Part shown: piece by piece, positions 26,601 to 36,012 of the stretch
Position numbering within the stretch: position 1 is the stretch's first letter
Layout of the letters: every line of letters begins with the position of its first letter
From: Cyclina sinensis
Taxonomy: Eukaryota; Mollusca; Bivalvia; Venerida; Veneridae
Direction: 5' to 3'
DNA: 64,000 nucleotides
Assembly: GCA_012932295.1 (NCBI GenBank)
Contig: JAAONU010000017.1
Location: 4,030,001-4,094,000, forward strand
Translations under genes and position numbers: made by a program
The notes under the pieces: generated by a model
The model's database searches: none
The model's input: the letters and a program-made list of their open reading frames with translations, nothing else
Told to the model about the DNA's origin: nothing

Positions 26601-29600
26601 TTATAAACTTTTGTGTTTGTTTCTATTCAAGCAGTATCTTGTTATGTTTCAGGTTACAGTTCTGTAATACAACATCTGATTTTTAAGACATAATTAAGCT
26701 GAAAGTATCACATTGACTCTTTCTTTCTTATTGAAATGTACTTGTAGAGGATGGATTGCTGCATTTAAAACTGTTGGTAAAAATTCAGGAGCTGGTATAT
26801 TAATGCTGATAGTAGCGCTGTTTTTCACCGTGTCAGCAGTAGCACAAATGGTGATGTTAGTGAAGGTATTTTTGTTTTTGATGGATGTTTGAAAGTTTAA
26901 CTATTTCCTTTTATATTGAGTTTATTTTTTTTATGTTTTTATCCACCACCCCCACCCCCCACTCCTGGATGCATTAAAACCATTTACCTGTATTTCATTA
27001 TTACGATCCAGCAAGTGCATATTTGAATAACTGTAGATCTATAAAATGTGGGACATAACAGTTAAATTTACGTCATTGTAGAAGTATAAGCCACACTTTT
27101 TGTGTGCAAAATATTTGCTATAATGAATAATTATACAGGGATCTAATGCTAATCCTTATAGCAAGGGTAGGTAGCTTTACTAACAGGATTTTTCAGTTCT
27201 TAGTGAGTTTCAGTTCTGAATAAATACATTTTCAAAAGACATCTTTTTTTCTCAGTTACCTTAAATAAGAAAGGCTGTTGCCTCCACCCACAGTGAAACC
27301 AAATTTTCATCAACCGTAAATAGTTTATAAAAGGAGTATAATTATGGAGTGTTGTCCTGTACATCAGCATTGCTCATTTTTAGCTCACCATAGCACCAAA
27401 CCTGTTAGGATGGGTGACCAATCTGTTTTTGTTGTCCTAAATGTGTCTCGTCTACTTTTTCTTGTAAATGACATATCCAAAATCACATGGTCAATTTTAA
27501 CCAAACATCACAAGAATTTTCTCAGTTGGTCCTTTTTATGCCCCTGGAGGGTTCTTATTGTTTTTGGTCGGTCTGTCTGTCTGTATATTTGTTTGTTTGT
27601 CACAAAACTTTAACCTTGACCATAACACGGAAGTCCTTCCATCTACAGTTTCCAAACATCACAGGTGCATGCACTTTGATGAGTGCTACTTGCCAGACCC
27701 ACTTATATGTCACAGGGTCAAAGGTCAAGGTCCAAGGTGGCATTGAGTTCATTCGAACATAGCACTTGTTAAAATTTAAAATTAAAAAAAAAATGTTTTT
27801 TTAAAAATTATGGTATTCAGAGACTGGGCCTTTTTTCACTATATGACTATTATGGAAATTTTGAAAATCTTCTTTAGAGAAACCACCAGCCTGATTTCAA
27901 AATAATTTCACAAAAACGTTTCTTAGGTGACCCTTCAAGCCATTTTGGTCCATAAAAACCCTAGCCTAAAGAAGTAGGGGGGAGGGGGCGGGGTGAAATT
28001 TTACAACATGGGAAATTTTGAAAATCTCCTCACTGGGACAGTTTCAAAATAATTTTAGAGAAACGTTTTTTATTTGGCCCTTAGTTCAAATTCCTTCACC
28101 ACATGTTGGTCCTTAGAAGACATAGCCAACAGATGCGGCATGTTTTACTATATGACTAAATAGAAAACTTTACAGATCTACCATTTCAAAATAATTCAGG
28201 TGAGCGACAAATGGCCATCATGGCTCTCTTGTAATGCATGAGGAAGTGGTCATCTGTTGCATTAATTTCTACAAAGTTCCTTAACACCCCATACTCTAGT
28301 GTTTTCACTAAATAATGTTGATCCTTAGTCTTTAAGTGTTTGTTTATAGGACCTATTTTTTCATTTCCATCTATAATTCAGTATACAGTGGATGACTGGT
28401 TAGGTGAGGGTGTATTGGTTTATAACTTCAGTTTGATCTAATTTATTTAATTGTGACAAAGCAGAGTGAACTTTAAGTAAACAATCAGCTGGTCCTGTGA
28501 AGTTTATCAGTTCAGGCATGAGAATTTTCATAGTTTAGAACTTTAATGAAATAACAAGTTGAAGGGACTCCGAAAGTGCATAAAGTTTGATTTGCATGCA
28601 AGTATACCATGAAGCCATTTAATTTATTTGTTACTGTTAACTAGTTGCCTACTTAACAGTCTTGGATTTGTATTTATAATCATAAATTTTTATTGATCAA
28701 TAAAATGTTTCTGTTAGCAAATTATCTCTTCAGGTGTCACCAGTGAAATGGTTCTATTCTCATAACACTTACTTATTTTTGATCAAGCATCATCATTTCA
28801 GCCATGTCCACCATTACTTTTGAGTATGTCTCACTTATATTCATTCATTTCTGCAGTTTTTCAGGCAGATAGATTGCTAGATCCTGCAAAGAATCTCTCA
28901 AGACCCTGCTTAATATGTTATATTTTCTGCATGTTTTCTCCATTGGCCTTGCACATTGAAATGGTATTCATTGCCCACAACATTTTTGTAGCATAGTATA
29001 CAGCACCAAATTACCTCCCTTAATTGTATTGTGTATTTGTAGAGGCTGGATAAATTCTTTACAAATTATTGGTAAACATACCGCAGCAGGGGCGGTCATG
29101 ATGTTTGTGGCTCTCTTTTTCTCGATTAGTGCAGCGTCAGAAATCATTATGCTTGTTAAGGTAGGCTTTCTGCTAGCTAACAAAGATCTCACAAACTTAA
29201 TGATTTTAAAAGAGCAAATGGATATTTATGGTTGTAGCCATTTAATATTGATTATATATTCAGTTATTATGCAAAGATAATGATCTTTAAAAGGAGATGC
29301 TTTTATTTTCGACATCAGTAACTGTTACAGTACAATTTATTTTTGTGTTGTTCAGTACATTTTGATTCAAAATTCACAAGTCAGTATGAATATTCCCGCC
29401 TTTCTTTTGTTGTTCAGTATTGAACTGTCAGTAATCAGAATGTTTGATAGAAATAGGCAAGGGGCAGGTGATGCTTTTTTTTTTCAAACATTAATTTGCT
29501 AAGAACATAGACTTTGGAGAAGAAAAATTGTTTACTCTTAATGACATTTTATCCCCCAAAGACCTGAACTCACAAACTATAAAAGTTATCAACACAAAAC

Positions 29601-32600
29601 TTCATAGGTGGATAGATCTCACCAAGGAGAAGTGGAGTGCTCAAGAACCATTACTCTGCACCTTGTCATTTTTAGCTTTTGTGAGGGTGAGCTTTTGTGA
29701 TTGCCTTTCGTCCGTCGTCCTTCGTCCGTCCATCCGTCGTCCGTTCACAATTGTTGTCCGCACTCTAGCAGTCTTAATTTTGGTGCGATCTTCTTTAAAC
29801 ATGGTCAGAATGTTTATCTCAATGATATCTAGGTCAAGTTCATAACTGGGTCATCTCACCCTTAAAACTAGGTCACTTGGTCAAATTATAGAAAAAGCTT
29901 GTCCGCACTCTAGCGGTCTTAATTTTAGTCCGATCTTCTTCAAATTTGGTCAGAATGTTTATCTCAATGATATCTAGGTCAAGTTCATAACTGGGTTATC
30001 TGACCCTTAAAACTAGGTCACTTGGTCAAATTATAGAAAAAGCTTGTCTGCACTCTAGCGGTCTTAATTTTGGTCTGATCTTCTTCAAACTTGGTCAAAA
30101 TATTAATCTCAATGATATCTAGATTAAGATCGAAACTGGGTAGTGTGACCTTCAAAACTAGGTCACAAGGTCAAATAATAGAAAAGGCTTGTCCGCACTC
30201 TAGCAGTCTTAATTTTGGTCCGAGCTTCTTCAAACTTGGTCAGAATGTTTATCTCAATGATATCTAGGTCAAGTTTATAACTGGGTCATCTCACCCTTAA
30301 AACTAGGTCACTAGGCCAAATTATAGAAAAAGCTTCTCTGCACTCTAGCGGTCTTAATTTTGTTCCGATCTTCTTCAAACTTGGTCAAAATGTTAATCTC
30401 AATGATATGTAGATCAAGTTCGAAACTGGGTCATGTGATCTTCAAAACTAGGTCACACAGTCAAATTATAGAAAAAGCTTGTCCACACTCTAGCAGTCTT
30501 AATTTTGGTCAGAGCTTCTTCAAACTTGGTCAGAATGTTTATCTCAATGATATCTAGGTCAAGTTCATAACTGGGTCATCTCACCCTTAAAACTAGGTCA
30601 CTAAGTCACATTATAGAAAAAGCTTCTCTGCACTCTAGTGGTCTTAATTTTAGTCCGATCTTCTTCAAACTTGGTCAGAATGTTTATCTCAATGATATCT
30701 AGGTCAAGTTCATAACTGGGTCATCTCACCCTTAAAACTAGGTCACTTGGTCAAATTATAGAAAAAGCTTGTCTGCACTCTAGCGGTCTTAATTTTGGTC
30801 TGATATTCACTTTCATTACCATAAGATCTTAATGCCCTATTTTAATTTCCCTATCAATCATTTTTCTGTCTGGCACAGTACTCAAAGACTATAACAGATA
30901 GGAACATGAAACTTGATAAGCAAATAGATCTTGTTGTGGAGAAGTGTGTTGTATAGAACCTTAACTCTCCTTTGTGTATTTTTTGTGTTATTGCCCTTCA
31001 TTAAATTACACACTTTATTTTTTGTCTAGCACAAAACTCAAAGACTATTAAAAGTTATCAACAACAAACTTCATAGTATGATAGATCTCATTGATAAGAG
31101 GTACAGTGCACAAGAACTATATCTTTGTTACATATTTTTGGGTTATTTCCCTTTGTAAATTTCATACTTATTTTTTGTCCAGACCATAACTCATACACCT
31201 TATATAATAGCTTTTGGGCCTATAATATTTCTTAAGGTATATTTACTTTTCAGATTGATATGAGTAGATAATTTTCTTTCATGCATTACATAATTATAAA
31301 GGCCATAATTTAAGTTTAAAGCTAAATATTTACTATGCAACGTCATTATATGAACTAATTTATATAATACTCTTAAAAAGTTCATAGAAGTCATGCCATC
31401 CATGTCTGTACCCATTATTAAAATCAATTCCATTCTGATTACTTTCAGAACAATTAACTACATTTCATTGTTTTCCTCTACTGAGTTATAAATCCTATGA
31501 TTGAGAGCACTTCGGGGAGCAAAACCGGTTTCCACCTATTTCTTGTTAGTTCTCATATAAGAATTGTAGTGTCTTCCAGGCTATCTGTATTTTATTTTGT
31601 CTGTTATGAACTGTTATTTTTTTATTATACCCCCAAAACAAAGTTTGGGGTGGTATATAGGAGTCACCCAGTGGTTGGTCGGTCAGCCAGTCGGTCGGTC
31701 TGTTGCAATTTCCTTGTTCAGAGAATAACTTGAAAACTAATGGTTTGAATTCAGTGGAACTTCATACAATGGTCAAGCACAATGAGAGGAAGTACATTGT
31801 ACAAGAGCTATAACTCTATCTTCACTATTTGCACAGTTATTGCCCTTTGTTGGTTTTCCTTGTCTGGAGCATAACTTGAAGACTAATTGTTGGAATTCAG
31901 TGCAACTTCATGCAGAAGTCAAGCACAATGACAGGAAGTGCAGTGTTCAGGAACCATAACTCCAGCTTCACTATATGCACAGTTATTGCCCTTTGTTGGT
32001 TTTTCTTGTCCAGAGCATAACTTGAAAACTAATTGTTGAAATTCAATGCAACTTCATGCAATGATCAAGCACAATGACAGGAAGTGCAGTGTACCAGAGC
32101 TACAACTCTATCTTCAGTATATGCACAGTTATTGCCCTTCATTGGATTTCTTTGTCTTGAGCATTACTTGAAAACTAATTGTTGGAATTCAGTGCAACTT
32201 CATACAATGGTCAAGCACAATGACAGGAAGTGCAGGTTACAAGAGTTATAACTCTGACCTCACTATTTGCACAGTTAATGCCCTTTGTTGATTTTCCATG
32301 TCTGGAGCATAACTTGAAAACTAATGGTTGGAATTCAATGCAACTTCATACAATGGTCAAGCACAATGACAGGAAGTGTAGGGTACAAGAGCTATAACTC
32401 TGACTTCAGTATTTGCAGAGTTATTGTACTTTATTGGTTTTCCTCTGGAGCATAACTTGAAAACTAATCGTTGGAATTCAATGCAACTTCATACAATGGT
32501 CAACCACAGTGAAAGGAAATGCACTGTACAAGAACCATGACTATCTTTTATTGCCCACAACCATATCTCTGTTTCAATTTTTTTTACTAAGTATTCTGTT

Positions 32601-34157
32601 ACTAATAACTTCCTCAGTTCCGAAGGAGTCTTGCGGGGATATTAATCACATTTAGTGATAGCTCTAGTTCAGTATATTTTCAGGCCTGTTGATTTTTTTA
32701 TAACATAGTAAACAACTTTTGAATTTGCTGAATAATCTTGAATAATTTAATATTGTCTTTGGCCTGCATCCATCCAAGTACAGACTTCAGTGGATAATAG
32801 TTTATACCTCCTGTTAGAGTTATTGCTGAAACAAATAAACTTCTTCCTTCCTGAGACCTCCATTTAAGACACTAAATGCTATAATTTAAGCATGGGTTGT
32901 GGTGGTAGGAGTGGGGGGAAGGGGTGCAAAACTGTCACTTCATGACAAAATAGTACATTACTTAAATTTTTTAATGTAGCAGTATTCTGTCAGTACATAA
33001 AAGCTACATGTTCAGTTGGTACATTAAAGGCTCTATGTGGTGTCACTCTCTTAACAGTAAAACTCAGAGATATAAAATTCAGAGTTAAAACCAGAACATA
33101 TATAGGTTTTGTTTAATATGCTTAAGTAGTGCGTTTGGTATAAGGAAATTATTAATCCCCTATTGGGATGCGAGAGGGGTTTTTCGGGAATTACCTTGTC
33201 TGTCCATAAAATTTCCCTTTCCACTCCATATCTCTTATACCCTTGAACTTATTTTTGAAACTTTGATCAAATTTAACTCACTGACACAATGTGCAGAACG
33301 CATGGACCATCCATGGCAGTTCAAGGTCAAGGTCACTTGAAGGTCATTTGAAGACCTTCAGTTTTGTGTCCTCTCAATATTTCCTTTACTTTTAAACTGA
33401 TTTTCTTGAAACTTTGGTCAAATGTATAACTAATTGAGAAGATATGTAGAAGGCACAACCAAGTCTCCATATGACCATCTGTCTGTCTGTCCATAACATT
33501 TTCACAACAAGGTCACAATTGAAGGTTATTTGTTTCAGCTTTCAGTTTTGTGTCCGCTCTCTGAACTGATTTTCTGTGGACTTTGGTCAAATTTATAACT
33601 TTTTGAGATGTGCAAAAGGCATGCCAAGCCATGTCAGTTCAAGGACAAGGTCACACTTGAAGGTCATTTGTTCAAGCCTACAGTTGCAATACTTCAAGCT
33701 TTCCCACAATGCAATATTTCCCTGTAAATGCAATTTGATGTTTCTCAGACTACTTTAAACTTTACTAAAGGCTTGTCTGAATTTATTATTATGTATTGAC
33801 ACTAGTACATAAATTATCAACTGAAGAGACTAGTTTATTATAAAATATGATTTAAAAAAATTTACCTGTGTATACTTTCAGTGTTTAAATAAATTAAGTA
33901 TGAATCAAAATGTTATTTTTAGTCATTTGAATGGAAATAATATAAAGTGTTTTCTTTTTCCTTCTTAAAAAAAAAAACAGGTACACAGAATCTATAGGAG
34001 CACTGGAGCCAGCTTTGCAAAGGCACAACAAGAATTTGCCACTGGCGTCATGAGGAATGAGGCCGTACAGACAGGTGTCGCTAATGCTGCTTCTTCAGCC
34101 GCGCAAGGAGCGGTCCGAGGTGCCGCTTCCCAATACGGTACTGGTGGAAAGTATTAA
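11554..34157 (+). CDS. SCAMP: Secretory carrier-associated membrane protein (SCAMP) with four alternative TM4 exons
   Basis: SCAMPs are four-pass membrane proteins of Golgi, recycling endosomes and secretory vesicles that act in vesicle traffic. Coding exons: 11554-11610, 14238-14336, micro-exon 14637-14663, 15231-15356, 19025-19091, 19566-19694, 20601-20760, 21300-21398, one of four 118-nt cassettes, and 33981-34157 (TAA). All joins are GT..AG and in phase. The product is 352 residues with the micro-exon and 343 without, close to the usual ~340. Visible in order: three NPF motifs for EH-domain partners (N7-F9, N16-F18, DYNPFEK), a proline-rich stretch with PPPY, a charged coiled coil ([20 protein letters not shown]), [20 protein letters not shown]1, TM2, the signature loop [13 protein letters not shown]3, variable TM4, then the conserved [19 protein letters not shown] tail. 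The start codon is the first ATG and gives the family N-terminus SDYDSNPF. Introns total about 21.5 kb and are full of repeats. Confidence 0.95.
12396..12955. mobile_element. MITE-like element with ~53 bp inverted repeats
   Basis: The left arm (12396-12447: 'gtcaacttggccctatacca', 'actcggcacgggtcaactcg', 'gcccac') is nearly the reverse complement of the right arm (12903-12955). Only a few mismatches are seen over ~53 bp. The interior is non-coding and AT-rich. It lies in SCAMP intron 1. Confidence 0.75.
14238..14336 (+). CDS. SCAMP: SCAMP coding exon 2
   Basis: Acceptor 'tttatttcag', donor ACG|GTAAAT, 33 codons in phase 0. Contains the third NPF motif (DYNPFEKD). Confidence 0.9.
14637..14663 (+). 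CDS. SCAMP: SCAMP 27-nt micro-exon (probably alternative)
   Basis: Acceptor 'ttgtctcacag' and donor GAG|GTATAA flank exactly 27 nt encoding EESKGLLAE. Both neighbours are phase 0, so inclusion or skipping keeps the frame. It would insert an acidic peptide between the NPF region and the proline-rich segment. It is probably alternatively spliced; no transcript evidence is available here. Confidence 0.6.
15231..15356 (+). CDS. SCAMP: SCAMP coding exon, proline-rich and start of coiled coil
   Basis: Acceptor 'tttatttcag', donor CAACAG|GTAAAC, 42 codons, phase 0. Encodes [19 protein letters not shown] (a PPxY-type motif) and [10 protein letters not shown]. Confidence 0.93.
16264..18042. mobile_element. 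TA-flanked DNA transposon remnant (non-autonomous), 1.78 kb
   Basis: Flanking TA (16262-16263, 18043-18044) and ~26-bp terminal inverted repeats: left CCGTATATACTCGCTTATTA.., right ..TAAGCAAGTATATACGG (18026-18042), with only a few mismatches. TA duplication fits the Tc1/mariner/pogo group, though the exact family is not assigned. The interior holds a ~220 bp direct duplication (about 16774-16993 and 16994-17213). No transposase ORF survives. Confidence 0.75.
16774..17213 (+). repeat. ~220 bp direct duplication inside the transposon remnant
   Basis: Two adjacent copies share 'catcaattaactctgtttgg', 'atcgatatattatccaatca' and 'gagcaggtagtcat' in the same order and spacing, with scattered substitutions. 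The ORF spanning it is repeat-derived, not a gene. Confidence 0.8.
18544..18976. mobile_element. TTAA-flanked MITE with tRNA-like internal segment
   Basis: The left end AGGGGCTGTGCTCCAGAT and right end (reverse complement AGAGGCTGTACTCCAGATTT) are near-identical inverted repeats bounded by TTAA (18540-18543, 18977-18980). The interior contains 'gagggtccagagttcaaatc', which resembles a tRNA B box. Similar ends occur on the element at 2624-3841. Length 433 bp. Confidence 0.7.
19025..19091 (+). CDS. SCAMP: SCAMP coiled-coil exon
   Basis: Acceptor 'cttttctgtag', donor CATG|GTAAAA, phase 0 to 1. Encodes the charged heptad-like run [20 protein letters not shown]. Confidence 0.92.
19566..19694 (+). 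CDS. SCAMP: SCAMP exon: pre-TM1 conserved region
   Basis: Acceptor 'ttttatag', donor ATGT|GTAAGT, phase 1 to 1. Encodes [19 protein letters not shown], the conserved amphipathic segment before TM1, and the start of TM1 (VKLVYYIWM). Confidence 0.94.
20601..20760 (+). CDS. SCAMP: SCAMP exon: TM1-TM2 and signature loop
   Basis: Acceptor 'actatttcag', donor TTTCG|GTGAGT, phase 1 to 2. Encodes the end of TM1 ([16 protein letters not shown]), TM2 ([17 protein letters not shown]) and [11 protein letters not shown], the cytosolic peptide characteristic of SCAMPs. The nearest upstream in-intron repeats are short 'tatttcag/catttcactgtttt' variants around 20360-20600. Confidence 0.95.
21300..21398 (+). 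CDS. SCAMP: SCAMP exon: TM3, constitutive exon before the TM4 cassettes
   Basis: Acceptor 'tttatttcag', donor TCAGT|GTAAGT, phase 2 in and out. Encodes the Phe-rich TM3 ([20 protein letters not shown]) and ends GITDIS plus two bases of a valine codon, which each of the four downstream cassettes completes. Confidence 0.94.
21542..21662 (-). mobile_element. tRNA-like SINE fragment
   Basis: Read on the minus strand, 21660-21590 ends in TGGGTTCGAAACCCAC, a B-box-like T-arm (GGTTCGAAACCC), preceded by a tRNA-like head. A SINE remnant in the intron before the first TM4 cassette. Confidence 0.45.
22430..22547 (+). CDS. SCAMP: SCAMP alternative TM4 exon, cassette 9a
   Basis: Acceptor 'actgttttcag', donor GTGAAG|GTAACA, 118 nt, phase 2 to 0. 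After the shared valine it encodes 39 residues: [20 protein letters not shown] continuing to FALLVK. It is the most divergent of the four by hand count (13/39 identical to 9b) and lacks the G-W-I start seen in the others and in most SCAMPs. It carries Cys at cassette position 33, where the others carry Asn, Gln or Glu. Confidence 0.85.
23919..24001 (+). repeat. 20-bp minisatellite between cassettes 9a and 9b
   Basis: About four copies of a 20-bp unit of the form 'gttcayrygttcacgacagt' (first copy 'aagacagttcatacatgttc'). The ORFs over it simply translate the repeat. Confidence 0.8.
24804..24921 (+). CDS. SCAMP: SCAMP alternative TM4 exon, cassette 9b
   Basis: Acceptor 'attttgttacag', donor ATTAAG|GTATAA, 118 nt, phase 2 to 0. 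Encodes [20 protein letters not shown] continuing to NILMLIK. It has a Lys-rich luminal loop (positions 7, 11, 13) and Asn at position 33. Hand-counted identity with 9c is 23/39. Confidence 0.88.
25069..25950 (+). mobile_element. Pearl/HINE-like element (TATGTCTCCCCC family)
   Basis: The 5' end is a perfect 12-bp stem with 7-nt loop (TATGTCTCCCCC 25069-25080, GGGGGAGACATA 25088-25099), followed by a (GTCC)n-type tract. Core units repeat every 157 bp (anchor 'tccgctctgtat' at 25151, 25308, 25465, 25587, 25744; one shortened unit). GGGGGAGACATA recurs inside (about 25532) and at the 3' end (25929-25940), inverted to the 5' arm. It sits in the intron between cassettes 9b and 9c. All ORFs here are repeat translations. 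Confidence 0.8.
26748..26865 (+). CDS. SCAMP: SCAMP alternative TM4 exon, cassette 9c
   Basis: Acceptor 'gtacttgtag', donor GTGAAG|GTATTT, 118 nt, phase 2 to 0. Encodes [20 protein letters not shown] continuing to AQMVMLVK, with Gln at cassette position 33. Closest to 9b (23/39) and 9d (19/39) by hand count. Confidence 0.88.
27382..28231 (+). mobile_element. Diverged pearl/HINE-like element (AGCTCACC family) with a nested head
   Basis: Starts AGCTCACCATAGC and ends with CAGGTGAGC (28197-28205), GGCCATCATGGC and CTCTTG|T, the family 3' end. A second head, ATGCCCCTGGAGG with a GGTC/TGTC tract (from 27538), lies inside and looks like a nested copy of the GGGGGGCAT family. Located between cassettes 9c and 9d. 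Confidence 0.6.
29043..29160 (+). CDS. SCAMP: SCAMP alternative TM4 exon, cassette 9d
   Basis: Acceptor 'tgtatttgtag', donor GTTAAG|GTAGGC, 118 nt, phase 2 to 0. Encodes [20 protein letters not shown] continuing to SEIIMLVK. It has Glu at position 33, an acidic residue within or at the edge of TM4. Confidence 0.88.
29674..30815 (+). mobile_element. Pearl/HINE-like element with exact 145-bp tandem array
   Basis: A degraded AGCT..GTGAGCTTTTGTGAT head is followed by (GTCC/GTCG)n at 29707-29750. Core units then start at 29756, 29901, 30046, 30191, 30336, 30481, 30626 and 30771, exactly 145 bp each time. Units 3 and 5 share one set of variants and units 4 and 6 another, giving a 290-bp higher-order pattern. 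No clear 3' end hairpin was located. Confidence 0.75.
31626..32667 (+). mobile_element. Pearl/HINE-like element (TATACCCCC family)
   Basis: 5' hairpin: TATACCCCCAAAAC (31626-31639), AAA loop, GTTTGGGGTGGTATA (31643-31657), with one bulged T on the 3' arm. Then a GGTC/GGTC-rich tract and core units of 146 bp (anchor at 31725, 31871, 32017, 32163, 32309, 32452). 3' end: hairpin ATCAC/GTGAT (32645-32659), then CTAG (32664-32667) followed by TT. An inverted short relative is at 57343-57493. Confidence 0.75.
33155..33780 (+). mobile_element. Pearl-like repeat, CCCC-headed family
   Basis: Head 'aatcccctattgggatgcga' followed by 'gaggggttttt' and a GTCTGTCC tract. Then about three diverged core units with 'ttttgtgtcc..', 'tcaaggtcaaggtcac' and 'gaaggtcatttg'. 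No clear 3' terminus. Confidence 0.5.
33981..34157 (+). CDS. SCAMP: SCAMP terminal coding exon
   Basis: Acceptor 'aaaaaaacag', entered in phase 0. Encodes [32 protein letters not shown] and an Ala/Ser/Gly-rich tail ending GTGGKY, stop TAA 34155-34157. This is the conserved cytosolic C-terminus of SCAMPs. All four cassettes end exactly in phase with it. Confidence 0.95.
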   Translation, partial: VHRIYRSTGASFAKAQQEFATGVMRNEAVQTGVANAASSAAQGAVRGAASQYGTGGKY

Positions 34158-34232
34158 GTTGATACAAAATATAAAAAAACTTGTGGTGTATGATACTTAT
34201 GGATGAAGTACAGGTGTGCTTACAACTTAAAA

Positions 34233-34238
34233 AATAAA
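34233..34238 (+). terminator. Proximal poly(A) signal of SCAMP
   Basis: AATAAA shortly after the SCAMP stop codon. Use cannot be shown from sequence alone; other AATAAA hexamers lie downstream. Confidence 0.4.
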
Positions 34239-35806
34239 GTCTAGTTTAACGAATTAGTGAAGAAAAAAAACACATCTGAGAGATAAAAGATTGTTATGTT
34301 TATGGATAGAAGTTACAGACACATGAGAACTTACGGAAAATGGCTGAGTTGGAACCTGATGTGTGTTTTCTCTCTCTCCAAGAGATTTTGTGTATTTTAA
34401 ATGTAAATTACTTGACATTGTAGTAGGACTAATTGTGATTACAGATTTATTTATCATATTACCAAATACATGTGACGTGATGGTCATTCATAAATAGGCA
34501 TGTTTGTTGTTGATGAATATTCAGTGTATTTATTCATGCCATGATTGTCATATTTTTGTTCTTGCACATAATAGAACAAAAATGAAGATTATAGTCTGTA
34601 CATGAGACTTAGTTCTAAATCATTTTGTTTTTGTAGCTAAATGTATAATTCCACTTGTCTAAAATTTAAGAAATACATTTTTATCTTGCTTGGCATTTTT
34701 AAACATTGTAGCTTTGTACATGTACACTAATGCTTTCTGAAATAGCTGATTAAAGCTTACAGCTGACTGATTTCTGTATTATAAATACGTAAAGAGCATA
34801 TGTGTTCTTGTTGATTAAGAAGCAGATGATATTTCACCTGCAACCTTGCTTATTAAATATGTAATTACAATAAGAAGCTGTTGCTAAAAAACCATTCCAC
34901 CTGTTAATCATTTTGTCATCATAGAATTTTGTTTATAGATATTTTGTTTCAATGTGCACTTAAATGCAAGTGGTATATCTCTTTCCAGCTTGGAGTTCCA
35001 GGTTGTTTTTAAATAATGTTGGACTTCAGTCTGTCAGTTACTTCGTGACATATTTGTTATACTTTATTCATACGGCATTATTGTAATCAGATGTGAAATT
35101 GTTACCATGGAATTATGCTTACCCCTCAAAGAAAAAGTAAGATGTTGGCTTAAATAATGTATGCATAAAGCATATTCTTTCACTACACATTATGTTAGCT
35201 TTCATTCAAAGGATTTTTTTTTTTAATTTTGAGTGGAGTACACAGGTATTCTTGTAAGATATTTTTAAGAACTAGATGTATTTTTGAGAAAAAAAATGAC
35301 CGTTGAGGAATGACAGTGTTGAAGACGGTTGTACTGTTAATCCAGGTTTTGTTGCCAATACAAATTCATTTGTAATAAAAAAAAGTCTGTTCCCTGTAAC
35401 TGCAATACTACAGTTAAATTTTTACAGAGAGAATAGATAGTTTGTACCTGAAATAATACAAGGTAATGGAATAGCAGTGTTCATTTTTAGAATTGCATGT
35501 ATATCATTGTTGTATGGTGGTAAATTGTAACTGTGGTTTATTTTTTCTTGCAAAAGTACAAGCACAGACAGAATAGTCATAAGATCCATTTCAGCTGGAA
35601 GAAGAAATGCCTACATTTGTTTAAACATGCATGTATTTCGTAGATGGAAAAATGAAGAACAGTGATATAGAAATGATTGAGAAGTTGTGTTTCAAACCCC
35701 ACTAGAGATGTTAACTACAGCATCATGGTACCAGATGTAGCCCCAACTTCCATCCCATTCTAAACTGTTACGGATGTTTGGAACAGTGCTTATTAGTATA
35801 TATTAA

Positions 35807-36012
35807 CCCTGAACATGCTGAAATTTTGTAATGGATTTGCCCAGCTTTGAATTTGGAACAGTCCATTCAAAGTTTAAGGGAATTCAATATCAAAATACAA
35901 AAATGGAGCTACCAACAGTATAGATCCTGGTCAGACTGCATGGATGTGCAGGCTGGCCTGGCTCTATACTGGTGGCAAAGGCTAATCACTTTCGGTTCCA
36001 GCAGGTTAAGGG
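35807..36012. mobile_element. piggyBac-like MITE, 206 bp
   Basis: Flanked by TTAA on both sides (35803-35806, 36013-36016). Ends are CCCTGAACATGCTGAAA and the inverted equivalent (CCCTTAACCTGCTGGAA on the reverse strand), 13 of 17 matching. TTAA duplication and CCCT ends are the hallmark of piggyBac-type elements. The interior is unique and non-coding. Confidence 0.75.
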
